A stretch of 64,000 bases of DNA, from assembly GCA_900660155.1 (NCBI GenBank), contig CABFPE010000200.1, positions 1,031,698 through 1,095,697 of the forward strand, written 5' to 3'. Numbering within the stretch: the first letter of the stretch is position 1; each line of letters opens with the position of its first letter. A program made the position numbers and the translations under genes. Below are positions 32,901-44,425 of the stretch, piece by piece. The stretch is from Hofstenia miamia (Eukaryota; Xenacoelomorpha; Acoela; Hofsteniidae). Below the pieces are notes generated by a model. The model was not told the DNA's origin. It did no database searches and worked only from the letters and a program-made list of their open reading frames with translations.

Positions 32901-34219
32901 CATGTATATGTGTATATAAGATATATATTTTTACAAGTGCTTAATTTTTGGTAGTTAGGAATTAACTTATATTTGTTTCAATCTGAGCAATAAACTCTAC
33001 AATTATATGAATCACAATTGGATTATTTATTTATAAACATGTTAACAAATAAATAAACACAAATTGAAAGCATTATTTTGCTTGGACAATAAAAGTAGCA
33101 AATCCCAGTTTGGGAGGAAGGCTCCCCAATTAGTAAGCAGAGGTTATATTATTTCGAGATAAAATTTGCCCTGGGGATGTATAGTATTGGAAGGAAATTG
33201 GAATTGTGGTAGAAAGTGCATTAGAGCTATTGGATTTCTTTAAGTTGAGGGAAATATTTGCAATTGGTATAATACACTAATTTAATAAGTATCTGGCCAT
33301 TTAGATTTGTGAAGTAACTATTATTGTAATGAACTTATAATTTTATTAAGAACATCGTGTTTCATGTATTACCAGAAATTTGTCAACAATCAGATTTTTG
33401 TAAATTCTGTCACAATACAAATTAACAAAATTGTGATATTAATTTTTTTTGACTTTATGAGCTTCATTGATGTATCTTCGTAAATAATCCACATTCAATA
33501 TATCATTATATATATATCGACTAAAATATTAACCTTGAAAAATGTAGCCAAAATATATTAAATTTGACTACCTATAAGAATAGAATTTAATCTTGAAATT
33601 TACACTCTCTGGATATGATAGAAAATTTGGGATTAAAAATTGCATTCTTTTGAGGTCATAACTATTGTTGTGATGACTATTTATCAATAGAATTGCCTGA
33701 TAAACCCTTGTAGCTTTTTGAATTATTTAGTAAATTCAAAGAGCTAGAAACACACAATTTATAATAACTTAGTAATATATAACGTCCTTCTGCATCATAT
33801 TATGGATCTAGAATTGACAAGAATAGTACCAAACGGAATGAAACTGCTTTAGACAGGCTTCCAAAGTTTATCAGTTAAAATATTAGAATGACAATTTGCT
33901 AAACACAAAATCTCAAATTAACAAAAGTATAATAATTCAGTATATGTTATGTATACTACAAACTACTAAATGTAATTTTTCCAATGTATACACAATATAA
34001 AATACGTCCATTTGAAGGGTAAGACATCTAAGAAAAGACGTGTTTTGTAATACGCATTCAGTGAATTCAGCTTTTAACCTTGCTTAAACGGGTAAAATAG
34101 ACAGGTTATTAACGCCTCCTTTCATTCTATCGCAACCTCAAAAACTTAGTAAGCATATAATTATTTGACGGTTTAACTTACTGTACTGGTAACAAGTCTA
34201 AAGTTTATGGTAATAGAAA
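32899..34219. other. AT-rich region, nothing recognised
   Basis: About 1.3 kb with no gene or element that I can support; the ATATATAT run near 33507-33518 is short. Confidence 0.5.
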
Positions 34220-34221
34220 TA

Positions 34222-34941
34222 CGAGGGGTGATCAATAAGTTCTGCAACCAGTATGTCTCTATTGAATAAATGAACTGTAATCAAGTAGATATTTCTGTCG
34301 TGCTTCAATCGATATCTGAGCTAAGTTCACGCATAATATTATAGCCTATAAGTAGTCGCTGCCGTTCACAATCAGTCTCAAAAGTTACACTGGTTTTACA
34401 CTCTGAATGGAGCCATCAAAAGACAACTTTCGCTTCTACATTTTTACACGTATGAAACTGGGTTTGAAGGCGAAGGAAATCGATCGCGAGTTAGCAGACG
34501 TCTTCCCAGAAAGTGTACCTTCATTTGACACTTTTGTGCGATGGATCCGACACTTCAGCGATGGTAGGACTCTTTGAAAGATGAGGAACGCTTAGGTCGG
34601 CCATGCTCTTCCTTGACCAAGGACATTTTTGCTCGTGCAAAGGCCTAAGGATCGGCGCATCACACTGAGATTTCTTGCTGCTGAGTTGTCCATAAGTTAT
34701 GGAAGTGCCTACAGCATCATAAATGACGAATTAAAGATGACCAAGCGCTGCGCACGGTGGATACCGCACATGTTCACAGATGATCAGCGGGCACAAAGAA
34801 TCCAGATTTACCACCGGTGGCTTGAAATGTTTTCGGAAAATGGACCGAAGCGACTCTCCGATGTTGTGACAGGAGATGAGTGCTGGATATCCTTTTTCAC
34901 CATGGCCGACAAGTCCTCCAACATGGTCTGGCTGACTGAAG
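34222..34941 (+). mobile_element. mariner copy 2, 5' part, cut by contig join
   Basis: Same family as 27843-29095, starting CGAGGGGTGATCAATAAGTT after TA. It keeps the linker missing from copy 1 (GRPCSSLTKDIFARAKA in split frames) and reads openly over 34629-34940: RRITLRFLAAELSISYGSAY, IPHMFTDDQRAQRIQIYHRW, GDECWISFFTMADKSSNMVW. The first catalytic Asp is in GDECW, intact here and Gln-substituted in the neighbour (GDQCW). It ends abruptly at the n at 34942; the 3' half is not in place. Confidence 0.85.
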
Positions 34942-34976
34942 NACGGTACAACTGGCTATTATATGTATGTACTGTA

Positions 34977-35574
34977 CAGTCTGTTTAATAAGTCCCTACG
35001 TTTCAAATTACTACTGCATTTAAGCAATAATACAAGCAGACATCATCTGCAAGAGCGCCTAATTTGGTCTTTTGGAGCAATGAAAATCCACATTTTTGGG
35101 ATCAGGTTGTGCAGCACCCACCAAACATCATGGTCTGGGCTGCCATGGCAAAAGAATATTTGATTGGCCTATTCTTTATTGAGGGTCGAATGGACAGCCA
35201 ACGATACATTGAGTTTTTGAAAAATGACTTCATTGCTGAATTGCGCGTAGAGGAATCTATGAACGATCTCATTTGCAACAGGCGCCCCACCCCACACTGG
35301 CTACATCACCCGACAATTTCTGAATGACAATTTCCCCAACCGGTGGGTAGGGAAGTTCTCTTCCAAAGATACATGCACGTAGTTTTCGTTGACTACAACT
35401 TTGCATTGATATTGATGGGTTGCAAGTCGACCTTTACGATTAGTCATTGTACATGGATTACTTTTTGATGTTTGTTAAACATAGATGTATTGATTATATT
35501 AATGATAATGTCTGTTTGTATTATTGATTCAGTGCAGTAGTAATTTGAAACGTAGGGACTTATGGAACAGACTG
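34977..35574 (+). mobile_element. 598-bp mariner/Tc1-derived non-autonomous element, copy 1
   Basis: TA flanks and long inverted ends: CAGTCTGTTTAATAAGTCCC on the left and CAGTCTGTTCCATAAGTCCC read inverted from 35574; similarity continues for about 45 bp (to ACTACTGCA). The interior still encodes a piece of a DDE transposase core (35064-35327: WSNENPHFWDQVVQHPPNI, MVWAAMAKEYLIGLFFIEG, then RRPTPHW where a QDGAPPHW-like block is expected). The first catalytic Asp region and both DNA-binding domains are gone, so it is a deletion derivative moved by a full relative. Confidence 0.85.
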
Positions 35575-36043
35575 TACATACATATATTACCTATTATAAT
35601 GTATGTGGTCTTAGTATATGATGAAACATCATACAGTTCACTACTGCCGACTTATAAGCTTCAAAAATAGTAATTCGCATAATAAACCTTAAGAACTCCA
35701 AATACAGTACTAAACAATTATATTAAATGATAACTAAACATTTTAGGTATACATATATGAAATTTTAAAGCAATTTTTACACTAGAGATAAATACTCAAA
35801 ATTTGCTACAGCAATGCAGCATAACGCAATGCTCCAAAGTAATTCAAATAAGGTAAGTGTTACTAAGCTAATATACTAAATGAATATTCATTTTATAAAT
35901 ATGACAATGAATTAATATGATAAAGAATAACTGAAATAAAACCACAGCAATAATTAGAAATAATAGTCTTATTGACAAAATTGCACTAAATATTCTCACT
36001 AAATACTTTCACAAATTCAAATTAGAAAAGCTCTGTCAACCTC
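34987..36043. repeat. Block repeated at 38739-39795 (left arm of gap duplication)
   Basis: 1057 bp identical by eye at an offset of 3752, covering the mariner-derived element and its 3' flank. After ...CTCTGTCAACCTC the two copies diverge completely. Confidence 0.9.
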
Positions 36044-36639
36044 AAGAAGTGTAAGGAGCTCATTATTTACCTTAAGAGAGAATGGCCAGTTGTTAAACAG
36101 ATAAATGGTATTGATAGAGCAGACCAAATAAAGGTTCTTCGCTTCTTTCTCTTAAAACTCACATTAAATTAGCAGCAAAAACCTACTAGGCGATTTTTTA
36201 TAAGCAGTTCCGCTCGAAAGGTATGGTTATTCCGAGGTGTTACACCTTGGGTTATTCTCAGCAGTGTCATGTTTGATGCATTAGTTATCACAAAAATTGA
36301 TATTCTGTTTTGAATGGTGATTCGGTTTGTGTGCTGCACAATAGTGCGGAATGAAATCGGCCAAAACAATTTTTTTAATTGTCCCTAGCTTGGGGTTCTA
36401 CTAGTTCCAATAAGGGTTTATAAACAACATCTGAAAATTTCATTCAAATAAACTATATTTTAGATTTGCAACAAGGAATTTTTATATTGGTTATAGACTG
36501 AAAAATACGACAAAATCTGTAAAATGTACCAATATATGCAGCATGTACTAAATAAACTATCGTAAACATACTGTTACATACTGTTTCCACTTATTGGGAT
36601 GACATAAATATGAATCAGTTTAAGAAGAAATAGTCACAT
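36044..36639. other. Unassigned stretch
   Basis: No recognised gene. The minus-strand ORF 36169-36369 has no supporting similarity. This stretch belongs to the version of the duplicated locus not found in the second copy. Confidence 0.5.
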
Positions 36640-37735
36640 TTAATGGCAAACTGTTGTCGACATGCCATCATGGCCCAGATGAAATTGTCACCGCAGCAGA
36701 TGCTTCATTCACCAGTTTCACGCAGCGTTCAACTGCTGGAAAGTGGCGTTTCACTAGCACTAATCATCTCATGTGGTTCATTGTCATCCATATCCTTGAT
36801 GAGAGGAGGCCCAATGACATCAAACAGCTGCCAGTCTATTAGTCCAAAGTATTCGGCCGCATCCATTATCAGAGGTGGAACGCGGAATTTATGAACCGTT
36901 CGAGATGTTGCTGACGTTGAGCTTGCATTCATGATTATCATGAGTTCACGGATCTGGAGTATTTGGCATTTGATTATGGCCAACAAAATGTTCTCGTGGT
37001 GACAGAAGTACCCATTTCATTGGAGAACAGGATCGATAAGTTTCTTTCATTCCATATGAAGCATGCATCGTGCTCCGTCCTTACATGAAGATTTCGAATT
37101 GATGGTGAACCACATAGGGGCAAAAAACCACGCATCCCAGATGTTTGTCCATCAAAGTGTTTAAAAATATGCTGAGGGAGAATTCGTTAGCATGAAACAG
37201 GCAAACAAACCATTGCAGTGCATGTCCGAGAGACTCTTCTAGTATACTTCAGCAGCCCAGTGTTCACTACAGATCCATCACATCTGACAGCTTTCATTTT
37301 ATCATACGCTATGTTTTTATCATTAAGGCTTGAAATGATGGATGAGGCTATAGATTTACTTGATCCACTCTTTTTTGAAACACATGCGAAATACTTGGAA
37401 CCAGGTTCTGATATAATGCTGACTTAACAATATGATGTTCCTCAACAACAGTTTTCTATTACATTTTATATCAATGTCCAAAATTTGTTTCATTGTCTTA
37501 TCTTTCTTCCATCAAAGAACAGTCCCCGTATGCTGTCTACTATTTACTTTTAGTTTATTATGACTTTTAATCATTCCCTATGTAGTTTGCTTCCATCAAT
37601 AACTTTTGATGGATCCTTTTGCAAAACAATTCCCATGTCTTGCACTACAGCTGAAGCTATGATTGTGGCAGATCTGTCAGAGACACCAGTAGTCACATGC
37701 CTTGGTCAATGAAAAAAGTCGTATATTCATTTTAC
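36640..37735 (-). pseudogene. Uncharacterised invertebrate multi-copy protein family, copy 1 (decayed)
   Basis: Minus strand, in order: TTGVSDRSATIIASAVVQDM (37690-37620), DPSKVIDGSKLHRE, GLFFDGRKIR, ISEPGSKYFACVSKKSG, AYDKMKAVRCDGSVVNTG, ALQWFVCLFHANEFSL, FRVPPLIMDAAEYF and LIDWQLFDV (ORF at 36729-36986), and AVERCVKLVNEASAAV (about 36680). I recall this motif series from large uncharacterised proteins in arthropods, cnidarians and other invertebrates, where the last motif reads like CHTQAVERCVKLVTEAS. Function unknown; multi-copy behaviour suggests a mobile or domesticated origin. Several frameshifts and stops break this copy. The N-terminal part is cut by the N gap. Confidence 0.65.
37236..37735. 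repeat. Block repeated at 41098-41597 (right arm of gap duplication)
   Basis: 500 bp identical by eye at an offset of 3862. It lies inside the uncharacterised-family pseudogene and stops at the N gap. Confidence 0.9.
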
Positions 37736-38735
37736 NNNNNNNNNNNNNNNNNNNNNNNNNNNNNNNNNNNNNNNNNNNNNNNNNNNNNNNNNNNNNNNNN
37801 NNNNNNNNNNNNNNNNNNNNNNNNNNNNNNNNNNNNNNNNNNNNNNNNNNNNNNNNNNNNNNNNNNNNNNNNNNNNNNNNNNNNNNNNNNNNNNNNNNNN
37901 NNNNNNNNNNNNNNNNNNNNNNNNNNNNNNNNNNNNNNNNNNNNNNNNNNNNNNNNNNNNNNNNNNNNNNNNNNNNNNNNNNNNNNNNNNNNNNNNNNNN
38001 NNNNNNNNNNNNNNNNNNNNNNNNNNNNNNNNNNNNNNNNNNNNNNNNNNNNNNNNNNNNNNNNNNNNNNNNNNNNNNNNNNNNNNNNNNNNNNNNNNNN
38101 NNNNNNNNNNNNNNNNNNNNNNNNNNNNNNNNNNNNNNNNNNNNNNNNNNNNNNNNNNNNNNNNNNNNNNNNNNNNNNNNNNNNNNNNNNNNNNNNNNNN
38201 NNNNNNNNNNNNNNNNNNNNNNNNNNNNNNNNNNNNNNNNNNNNNNNNNNNNNNNNNNNNNNNNNNNNNNNNNNNNNNNNNNNNNNNNNNNNNNNNNNNN
38301 NNNNNNNNNNNNNNNNNNNNNNNNNNNNNNNNNNNNNNNNNNNNNNNNNNNNNNNNNNNNNNNNNNNNNNNNNNNNNNNNNNNNNNNNNNNNNNNNNNNN
38401 NNNNNNNNNNNNNNNNNNNNNNNNNNNNNNNNNNNNNNNNNNNNNNNNNNNNNNNNNNNNNNNNNNNNNNNNNNNNNNNNNNNNNNNNNNNNNNNNNNNN
38501 NNNNNNNNNNNNNNNNNNNNNNNNNNNNNNNNNNNNNNNNNNNNNNNNNNNNNNNNNNNNNNNNNNNNNNNNNNNNNNNNNNNNNNNNNNNNNNNNNNNN
38601 NNNNNNNNNNNNNNNNNNNNNNNNNNNNNNNNNNNNNNNNNNNNNNNNNNNNNNNNNNNNNNNNNNNNNNNNNNNNNNNNNNNNNNNNNNNNNNNNNNNN
38701 NNNNNNNNNNNNNNNNNNNNNNNNNNNNNNNNNNN
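37736..38735. other. Assembly gap of 1000 N
   Basis: Exactly 1000 n, a placeholder length. It is flanked by duplicated arms, so the true gap may be zero or negative. Confidence 0.98.
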
Positions 38736-38738
38736 AAT

Positions 38739-39326
38739 AATAAGTCCCTACGTTTCAAATTACTACTGCATTTAAGCAATAATACAAGCAGACATCATCT
38801 GCAAGAGCGCCTAATTTGGTCTTTTGGAGCAATGAAAATCCACATTTTTGGGATCAGGTTGTGCAGCACCCACCAAACATCATGGTCTGGGCTGCCATGG
38901 CAAAAGAATATTTGATTGGCCTATTCTTTATTGAGGGTCGAATGGACAGCCAACGATACATTGAGTTTTTGAAAAATGACTTCATTGCTGAATTGCGCGT
39001 AGAGGAATCTATGAACGATCTCATTTGCAACAGGCGCCCCACCCCACACTGGCTACATCACCCGACAATTTCTGAATGACAATTTCCCCAACCGGTGGGT
39101 AGGGAAGTTCTCTTCCAAAGATACATGCACGTAGTTTTCGTTGACTACAACTTTGCATTGATATTGATGGGTTGCAAGTCGACCTTTACGATTAGTCATT
39201 GTACATGGATTACTTTTTGATGTTTGTTAAACATAGATGTATTGATTATATTAATGATAATGTCTGTTTGTATTATTGATTCAGTGCAGTAGTAATTTGA
39301 AACGTAGGGACTTATGGAACAGACTG
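38739..39326 (+). mobile_element. 598-bp mariner/Tc1-derived element, copy 2 (left end cut by gap)
   Basis: Same sequence as copy 1 at 34987-35574, including the transposase-core piece (38816-39079). The first 10 bp of the left inverted repeat fall in the gap. Probably the same insertion seen on a second contig. Confidence 0.85.
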
Positions 39327-39795
39327 TACATACATATATTACCTATTATAATGTATGTGGTCTTAGTATATGATGAAACATCATACAGTTCACTACTGCC
39401 GACTTATAAGCTTCAAAAATAGTAATTCGCATAATAAACCTTAAGAACTCCAAATACAGTACTAAACAATTATATTAAATGATAACTAAACATTTTAGGT
39501 ATACATATATGAAATTTTAAAGCAATTTTTACACTAGAGATAAATACTCAAAATTTGCTACAGCAATGCAGCATAACGCAATGCTCCAAAGTAATTCAAA
39601 TAAGGTAAGTGTTACTAAGCTAATATACTAAATGAATATTCATTTTATAAATATGACAATGAATTAATATGATAAAGAATAACTGAAATAAAACCACAGC
39701 AATAATTAGAAATAATAGTCTTATTGACAAAATTGCACTAAATATTCTCACTAAATACTTTCACAAATTCAAATTAGAAAAGCTCTGTCAACCTC

Positions 39796-40192
39796 CGCTA
39801 ACCATCGCAATGTGCGCTTTTTTACCGCAAGACACCGCAATAAATGGAGTTTTACTGCGCTATTCCGCAACTAAGTCGATTTTTAACTTCGTAATAAAAA
39901 ATAGATACTTCTGAATTGTGTTTGAGGCTTATGGAATATTCGTAGAAATGTTTGAAAACAATTTCTAGGTATTTTGTCAATTCACCCAATTTTCCATGAA
40001 ATATGCAAAAGTTACTATTGATATTTTGTATGTGAAACAGTTTTTTCAAAAATTCTTAGAGATTTTAAATCTTAAAAAGCACGTTATCTGTATAACTTTT
40101 ATGCTGCCGCGAGTTGTTTTAATTCTCCTGCTAACCACTGCAATTGCGTAAATTGCTACCGCGGCATTACCGCATCGCACTCATCTCTATTT
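39796..40192. mobile_element. Possible hAT-type end, one terminus only
   Basis: Read on the minus strand the sequence starts TAGAGATGAGTGCGATGCGG at 40192, a hAT-style terminus, followed by repeated CCGCA/GCGGTA words. The other end is lost at the 39795/39796 breakpoint. No coding. Confidence 0.4.
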
Positions 40193-40829
40193 GAAAGTAT
40201 ACCGGAAGTACTATATTCCTACCTAAAATAGATTGCCTTGTAGTTTGATGAGAAATTATAAATGACATGAGTTGCTGCTTCCTTACGACTTCAAATTTAA
40301 TCATTCACTTGATGAGACAAGTACCATTTTCGTGAAAATATGAAGTCAACATGTGGATTTGTAATATATAGTAATTGATATTTTAAATGCATTGCCTAAA
40401 AAACCAGCTTTCACCCTAATATCCTGAAAACTATTTGTCATATTCCCATGAAACTTCGCATGAATGAAGAGAAAATTTCTATCTAGGACTCCTAGCACTT
40501 TTATGAACTTTGGAATACATTAAAAAATGGAATAGGCAAAACAATTTCCAATAAAGGGGTCAAAATTGATGAAAAAATAATGGTTTGGCATAAAATGTTA
40601 AGTTTTTAGTATTTCTAAAAGTGGTAGGAGACCTAAAACACTATGTCTACAACAAATAGTCTTGACAAATTATGTCGCGAAATATTACGTTTAGGAATTT
40701 TTCTAAAAATAGACACCATTTAATGCCATGGTAACGCTGTTTCAAGGTTTTTATTTTTTCAATGATTTTTTCAAAATTCTCAGTGATAGACTTCAAGAAA
40801 ATTTCATATGAATTTGCTTAAGAGAATGG
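40193..40829. other. AT-rich unassigned stretch
   Basis: No gene or element that I can support. Confidence 0.5.
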
Positions 40830-41097
40830 AATGAATTCAATTAAGCTAATTAAGCATGACAGATAAAATAAAAACAAAAACAAAGTGAATAAGTAACTAA
40901 AATCTTCTTCGAAAATGTTATATCTCAAGCTATCTATACAATACATTTTCACCCGTTGGACGTGCGATTCTAGTGATGTAACCATGATACCTTAATCTAA
41001 TATAGCTCATAATATGAAGGAGTGAGATCATCTATATTTGAGTGGAGTGGAGTTCAAGAATTCGATTAGAGCAGACACAACTGGTTTATCAGCGAGG
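40830..41097 (-). mobile_element. 5'-truncated 3' end of the I/R1/Jockey-group LINE
   Basis: Aligns with 44212-44485, the 3' end of LINE copy K: shared AATTAAGCTAATTAAGCATGAC, ACAATACATTTTCA, GATGTAACCATGATACCTTA and GAGCAGACACAACTG. Its truncated 5' end lies exactly at the junction with the family pseudogene (41097/41098), so it inserted into or beside that gene copy. Confidence 0.75.
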
Positions 41098-42275
41098 CTT
41101 CTAGTATACTTCAGCAGCCCAGTGTTCACTACAGATCCATCACATCTGACAGCTTTCATTTTATCATACGCTATGTTTTTATCATTAAGGCTTGAAATGA
41201 TGGATGAGGCTATAGATTTACTTGATCCACTCTTTTTTGAAACACATGCGAAATACTTGGAACCAGGTTCTGATATAATGCTGACTTAACAATATGATGT
41301 TCCTCAACAACAGTTTTCTATTACATTTTATATCAATGTCCAAAATTTGTTTCATTGTCTTATCTTTCTTCCATCAAAGAACAGTCCCCGTATGCTGTCT
41401 ACTATTTACTTTTAGTTTATTATGACTTTTAATCATTCCCTATGTAGTTTGCTTCCATCAATAACTTTTGATGGATCCTTTTGCAAAACAATTCCCATGT
41501 CTTGCACTACAGCTGAAGCTATGATTGTGGCAGATCTGTCAGAGACACCAGTAGTCACATGCCTTGGTCAATGAAAAAAGTCGTATATTCATTTTACGAT
41601 TAGTGTCTGGTGTTGTAAAGTCTGTTTACCTCTTCTTGGAGTTGGGCATAGGCGTGTAATCCTCGTCTGCAGTGATAAACTCCAGATCATTGATGGATTC
41701 GTTACTAGAAACCGGGAGAATGATGTTGGGAACTTGAGTGAGGGTGTTGTGTCGTTCCTAGTGTCTCAATTTACTCTCCTTTATGGCATTATTCTTCAGT
41801 AATCGCATTGTTACCGAAGTGTCTATTCCACTTATCATCATGTTTCTTGATCCTCTCTTGTCTTGTAGAAATTCATGCTTTTGGTTTGGAACTTTGTCAT
41901 ACTTATCACAAGTGCAGATGACAAAATCGGAACATTTGCATTTGGATACATCAAACACTTTATTGGCATCTTCTTTGAAGGTTTCGATCTGTTGTTTGTA
42001 GCTGCCTCTTTCCCTACAGGCATTGTACGGTTTCGATAACACTCTGTATTTATCATGAAAACTTCGTAATATTTCAATGATACGGCAGACTGTCACTGAT
42101 GGTAGGATGATATATCAGCAAATGTCGAAAACTTCTTCTTTTGGTGTCACTATTAGATGTCGTATTTCAATGTGGGCTTTCATGACGTCAGCATATGTCG
42201 GGAGTACGTGTTGTGGGAGTTGTCGTTGGGCGCCAAATATTTACCCATGCCACCTTTTCTCTGGTACCCATGTAC
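41098..42275 (-). pseudogene. Uncharacterised invertebrate protein family, copy 2 (N-terminal part)
   Basis: Minus strand, starting after a strong 3' splice site (eight T then CAG at 42276-42278). Readable pieces: LPTYADVMKAHIEIRHLI, TVCRIIEILRSFHDKYRVLS, then an open stretch 42096-41758 with KEDANKVFDVSKCKCSDFVI, CTCDKYDKVPNQKHEFLQD and MMISGIDTSVTMRL. An acidic DEDYTPMP linker and NIRLFSLTKACD lead into GVSDRSATIIASAV, shared with copy 1. The Cys cluster CKC-x5-CTC may bind metal (inference). A splice acceptor means an intron-bearing ancestor, not a processed copy. A LINE cuts off its 3' part. Confidence 0.65.
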
Positions 42276-42278
42276 CTG

Positions 42279-44211
42279 AAAAAAAACATTATTTCAAATA
42301 CTGAGGATTTTAATAACGTCATTTGAGTGACCGGATTAGTCAGAAAATAGTAAGCTAACATAACTGTATTATGTAACTTATCAAAGCCTGGATTGTTTTG
42401 CTACAAAGACACGCAAATGATCTTATCACCAATGAAATTTTGATAATCAGTAATAGCCGACGTCACAAAAAGGAGTGTGTAATTCGATAGTATGTAAGGC
42501 ACAGCTAGTGACGGGTCAAAACAATTATTGTAAAATGTAAGAATTCAACTAAACAATGAGCAAGGTAAGCGCAAACGATACAACTTTTGTTGTGAAACCA
42601 ATTAAGATAACAAACCACATTGGAGGAATTTAAATTATTTCAAAATTATCCAATCACAATGTGCGCTATGATTGGCTTAGCAACAAAAGTTGTATGGTTT
42701 ATGCGGGCCTAAACCTCAAGTCCCTATAAAAAGGATGACAGGTAAAACAAGACATATGTGGGTACACAAATTAAGCCAATATTTGCACAGACAATGGTAC
42801 TTAAGGCGTAAATTTGACACTGACAGGTATAACTATTATGTGTGACATCGTGGGTAGCAATCAACAAACAAATGTGTAATCAGGTGTAGCAACATGTCAG
42901 GGTAGGCGTACTTAGTACCAATTAGCAACTGGTCCAACCCCAAACTAAAAAAAATTCAAAAAATAGGAATTTCACTGTACAAGGTAATACAAAAACTTAG
43001 AAATTTTGGAATTTTGCAGTAAGACACATTTATAAATTAAAGATACAGAAGACTAATGGAAAACTTTAAAAAAAGAATTAACTATGCATTTGTGAAGGCA
43101 TCGAGAGCACAACATATTCCCTAATATACTTTACTCCTCTATCGAATGCCGTTGACATTTTTTATTTAATTCAATGTTTATGTTCATGTTTATATAAGAG
43201 TAAAATCAATTGAGTATTACTAGTGCTCAAATTTTCCTCTCTAAATATAGCAATTATACTTCCAATCCTAAAAATACATAATGGGGATTTTCTTATTTCA
43301 TATTTAATTTGTAATCGTCTAGATAAATAAAAAAGAAAAAAGTCATAGCATTACTATCTCGCCAGTAAGTACCACTGGTCCTAAATACTACGTAGAACAT
43401 CAATAGTCGAACACTGAAATGATTTTGACTCTGACAGAGTTTTGCTAGTCCGTTATTTTTAGGAAGATACGGCGCCATGTTGCGGTTAAATAATCATGTG
43501 TTGATACCTCTAGCGGCAGAATTAATCATTTTCCGAATTTTATGAAAACTTTGGTGATTTTTACTAGTAAAAAAGTAAAATCGCCGTTTTCCGCAAGCGC
43601 TTATGCTTTTATTATGAATTCTACATTTTAATTTATTTCATTGAAGTACTTTTCACTAACTGTTAGTAAATGCGACGTTTCTGTTTAACTACTGAAATGT
43701 GTGGTGATTCCGACATTGAGCATTGAATGTTTCACGCCTTATTTTTTATTTTCAATTTTATGTTTGTGCGTTGGATTGTAAGTTGCGAAAAAGTTATACG
43801 TTCTAAGTAGAATGATGTACAACCGTTTCATTGACACGGAAAGCGCCCGTAATATGTTATGATGAAATCCTCTTTAATTATAATAAATATTAAGGATTGA
43901 TTTCAGCGTAATTATTCTGTAATTTAATAGATTTTATTTTCAAAATTTTGCTTACTTATTATTATTGTATAATTATAGTGCAAAAAACATGTCGTTACTT
44001 TTTTTGTATTGTGATTACGATCGTATTAAGATCGCAGATTGAAGCTATTTTACTATTGAATCTGTTCACTATAATACTGGAATTTTATTGTGCCAGCCCT
44101 TTGCATTTTTGACGTCCTTTTTAGCGCTTTAGTATCAGCTGACGAATGTTTCATCGCATTAACCTTAGTTTGATTTTGCAATCCTCTTTATCGAGCGGCG
44201 CTCAGGTTATG
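42279..44211. other. AT-rich region with one hairpin repeat
   Basis: No gene supported; the short ORFs here are chance or shadows. It contains the inverted repeat at 42568-42706. Confidence 0.5.
42568..42706. repeat. Imperfect inverted repeat, probable MITE
   Basis: The left arm GCGCAAACGATACAACTTTT pairs with a right arm that, inverted, reads CCGCATAAACCATACAACTT; both continue into TTTGTTG and a CCAAT word. About 35-bp arms around about 65 bp of AT-rich sequence. No clear target duplication. Confidence 0.55.
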
Positions 44212-44425
44212 AATGAATGAATTTAATTAAGCTAATTAAGCATGACAAATAAAATAAAGAAAATTCTTCTTTGAAATAGTCCACCAAGAAGTTATATCTC
44301 AACCGAGATAATAGTCACCCTGACGGACTTGAGTGAGCTGCACGATCTACACAATACATTTTCATCCGTTAGTGATGTAACCATGATACCTTAATCTAAT
44401 ATAGCTCATATCAGAAGGAGTAAGA

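Noticed and set aside
37697-38779. Three long open frames across 37697-38779
   Set aside because: They consist of the 1000-N gap; no coding information.
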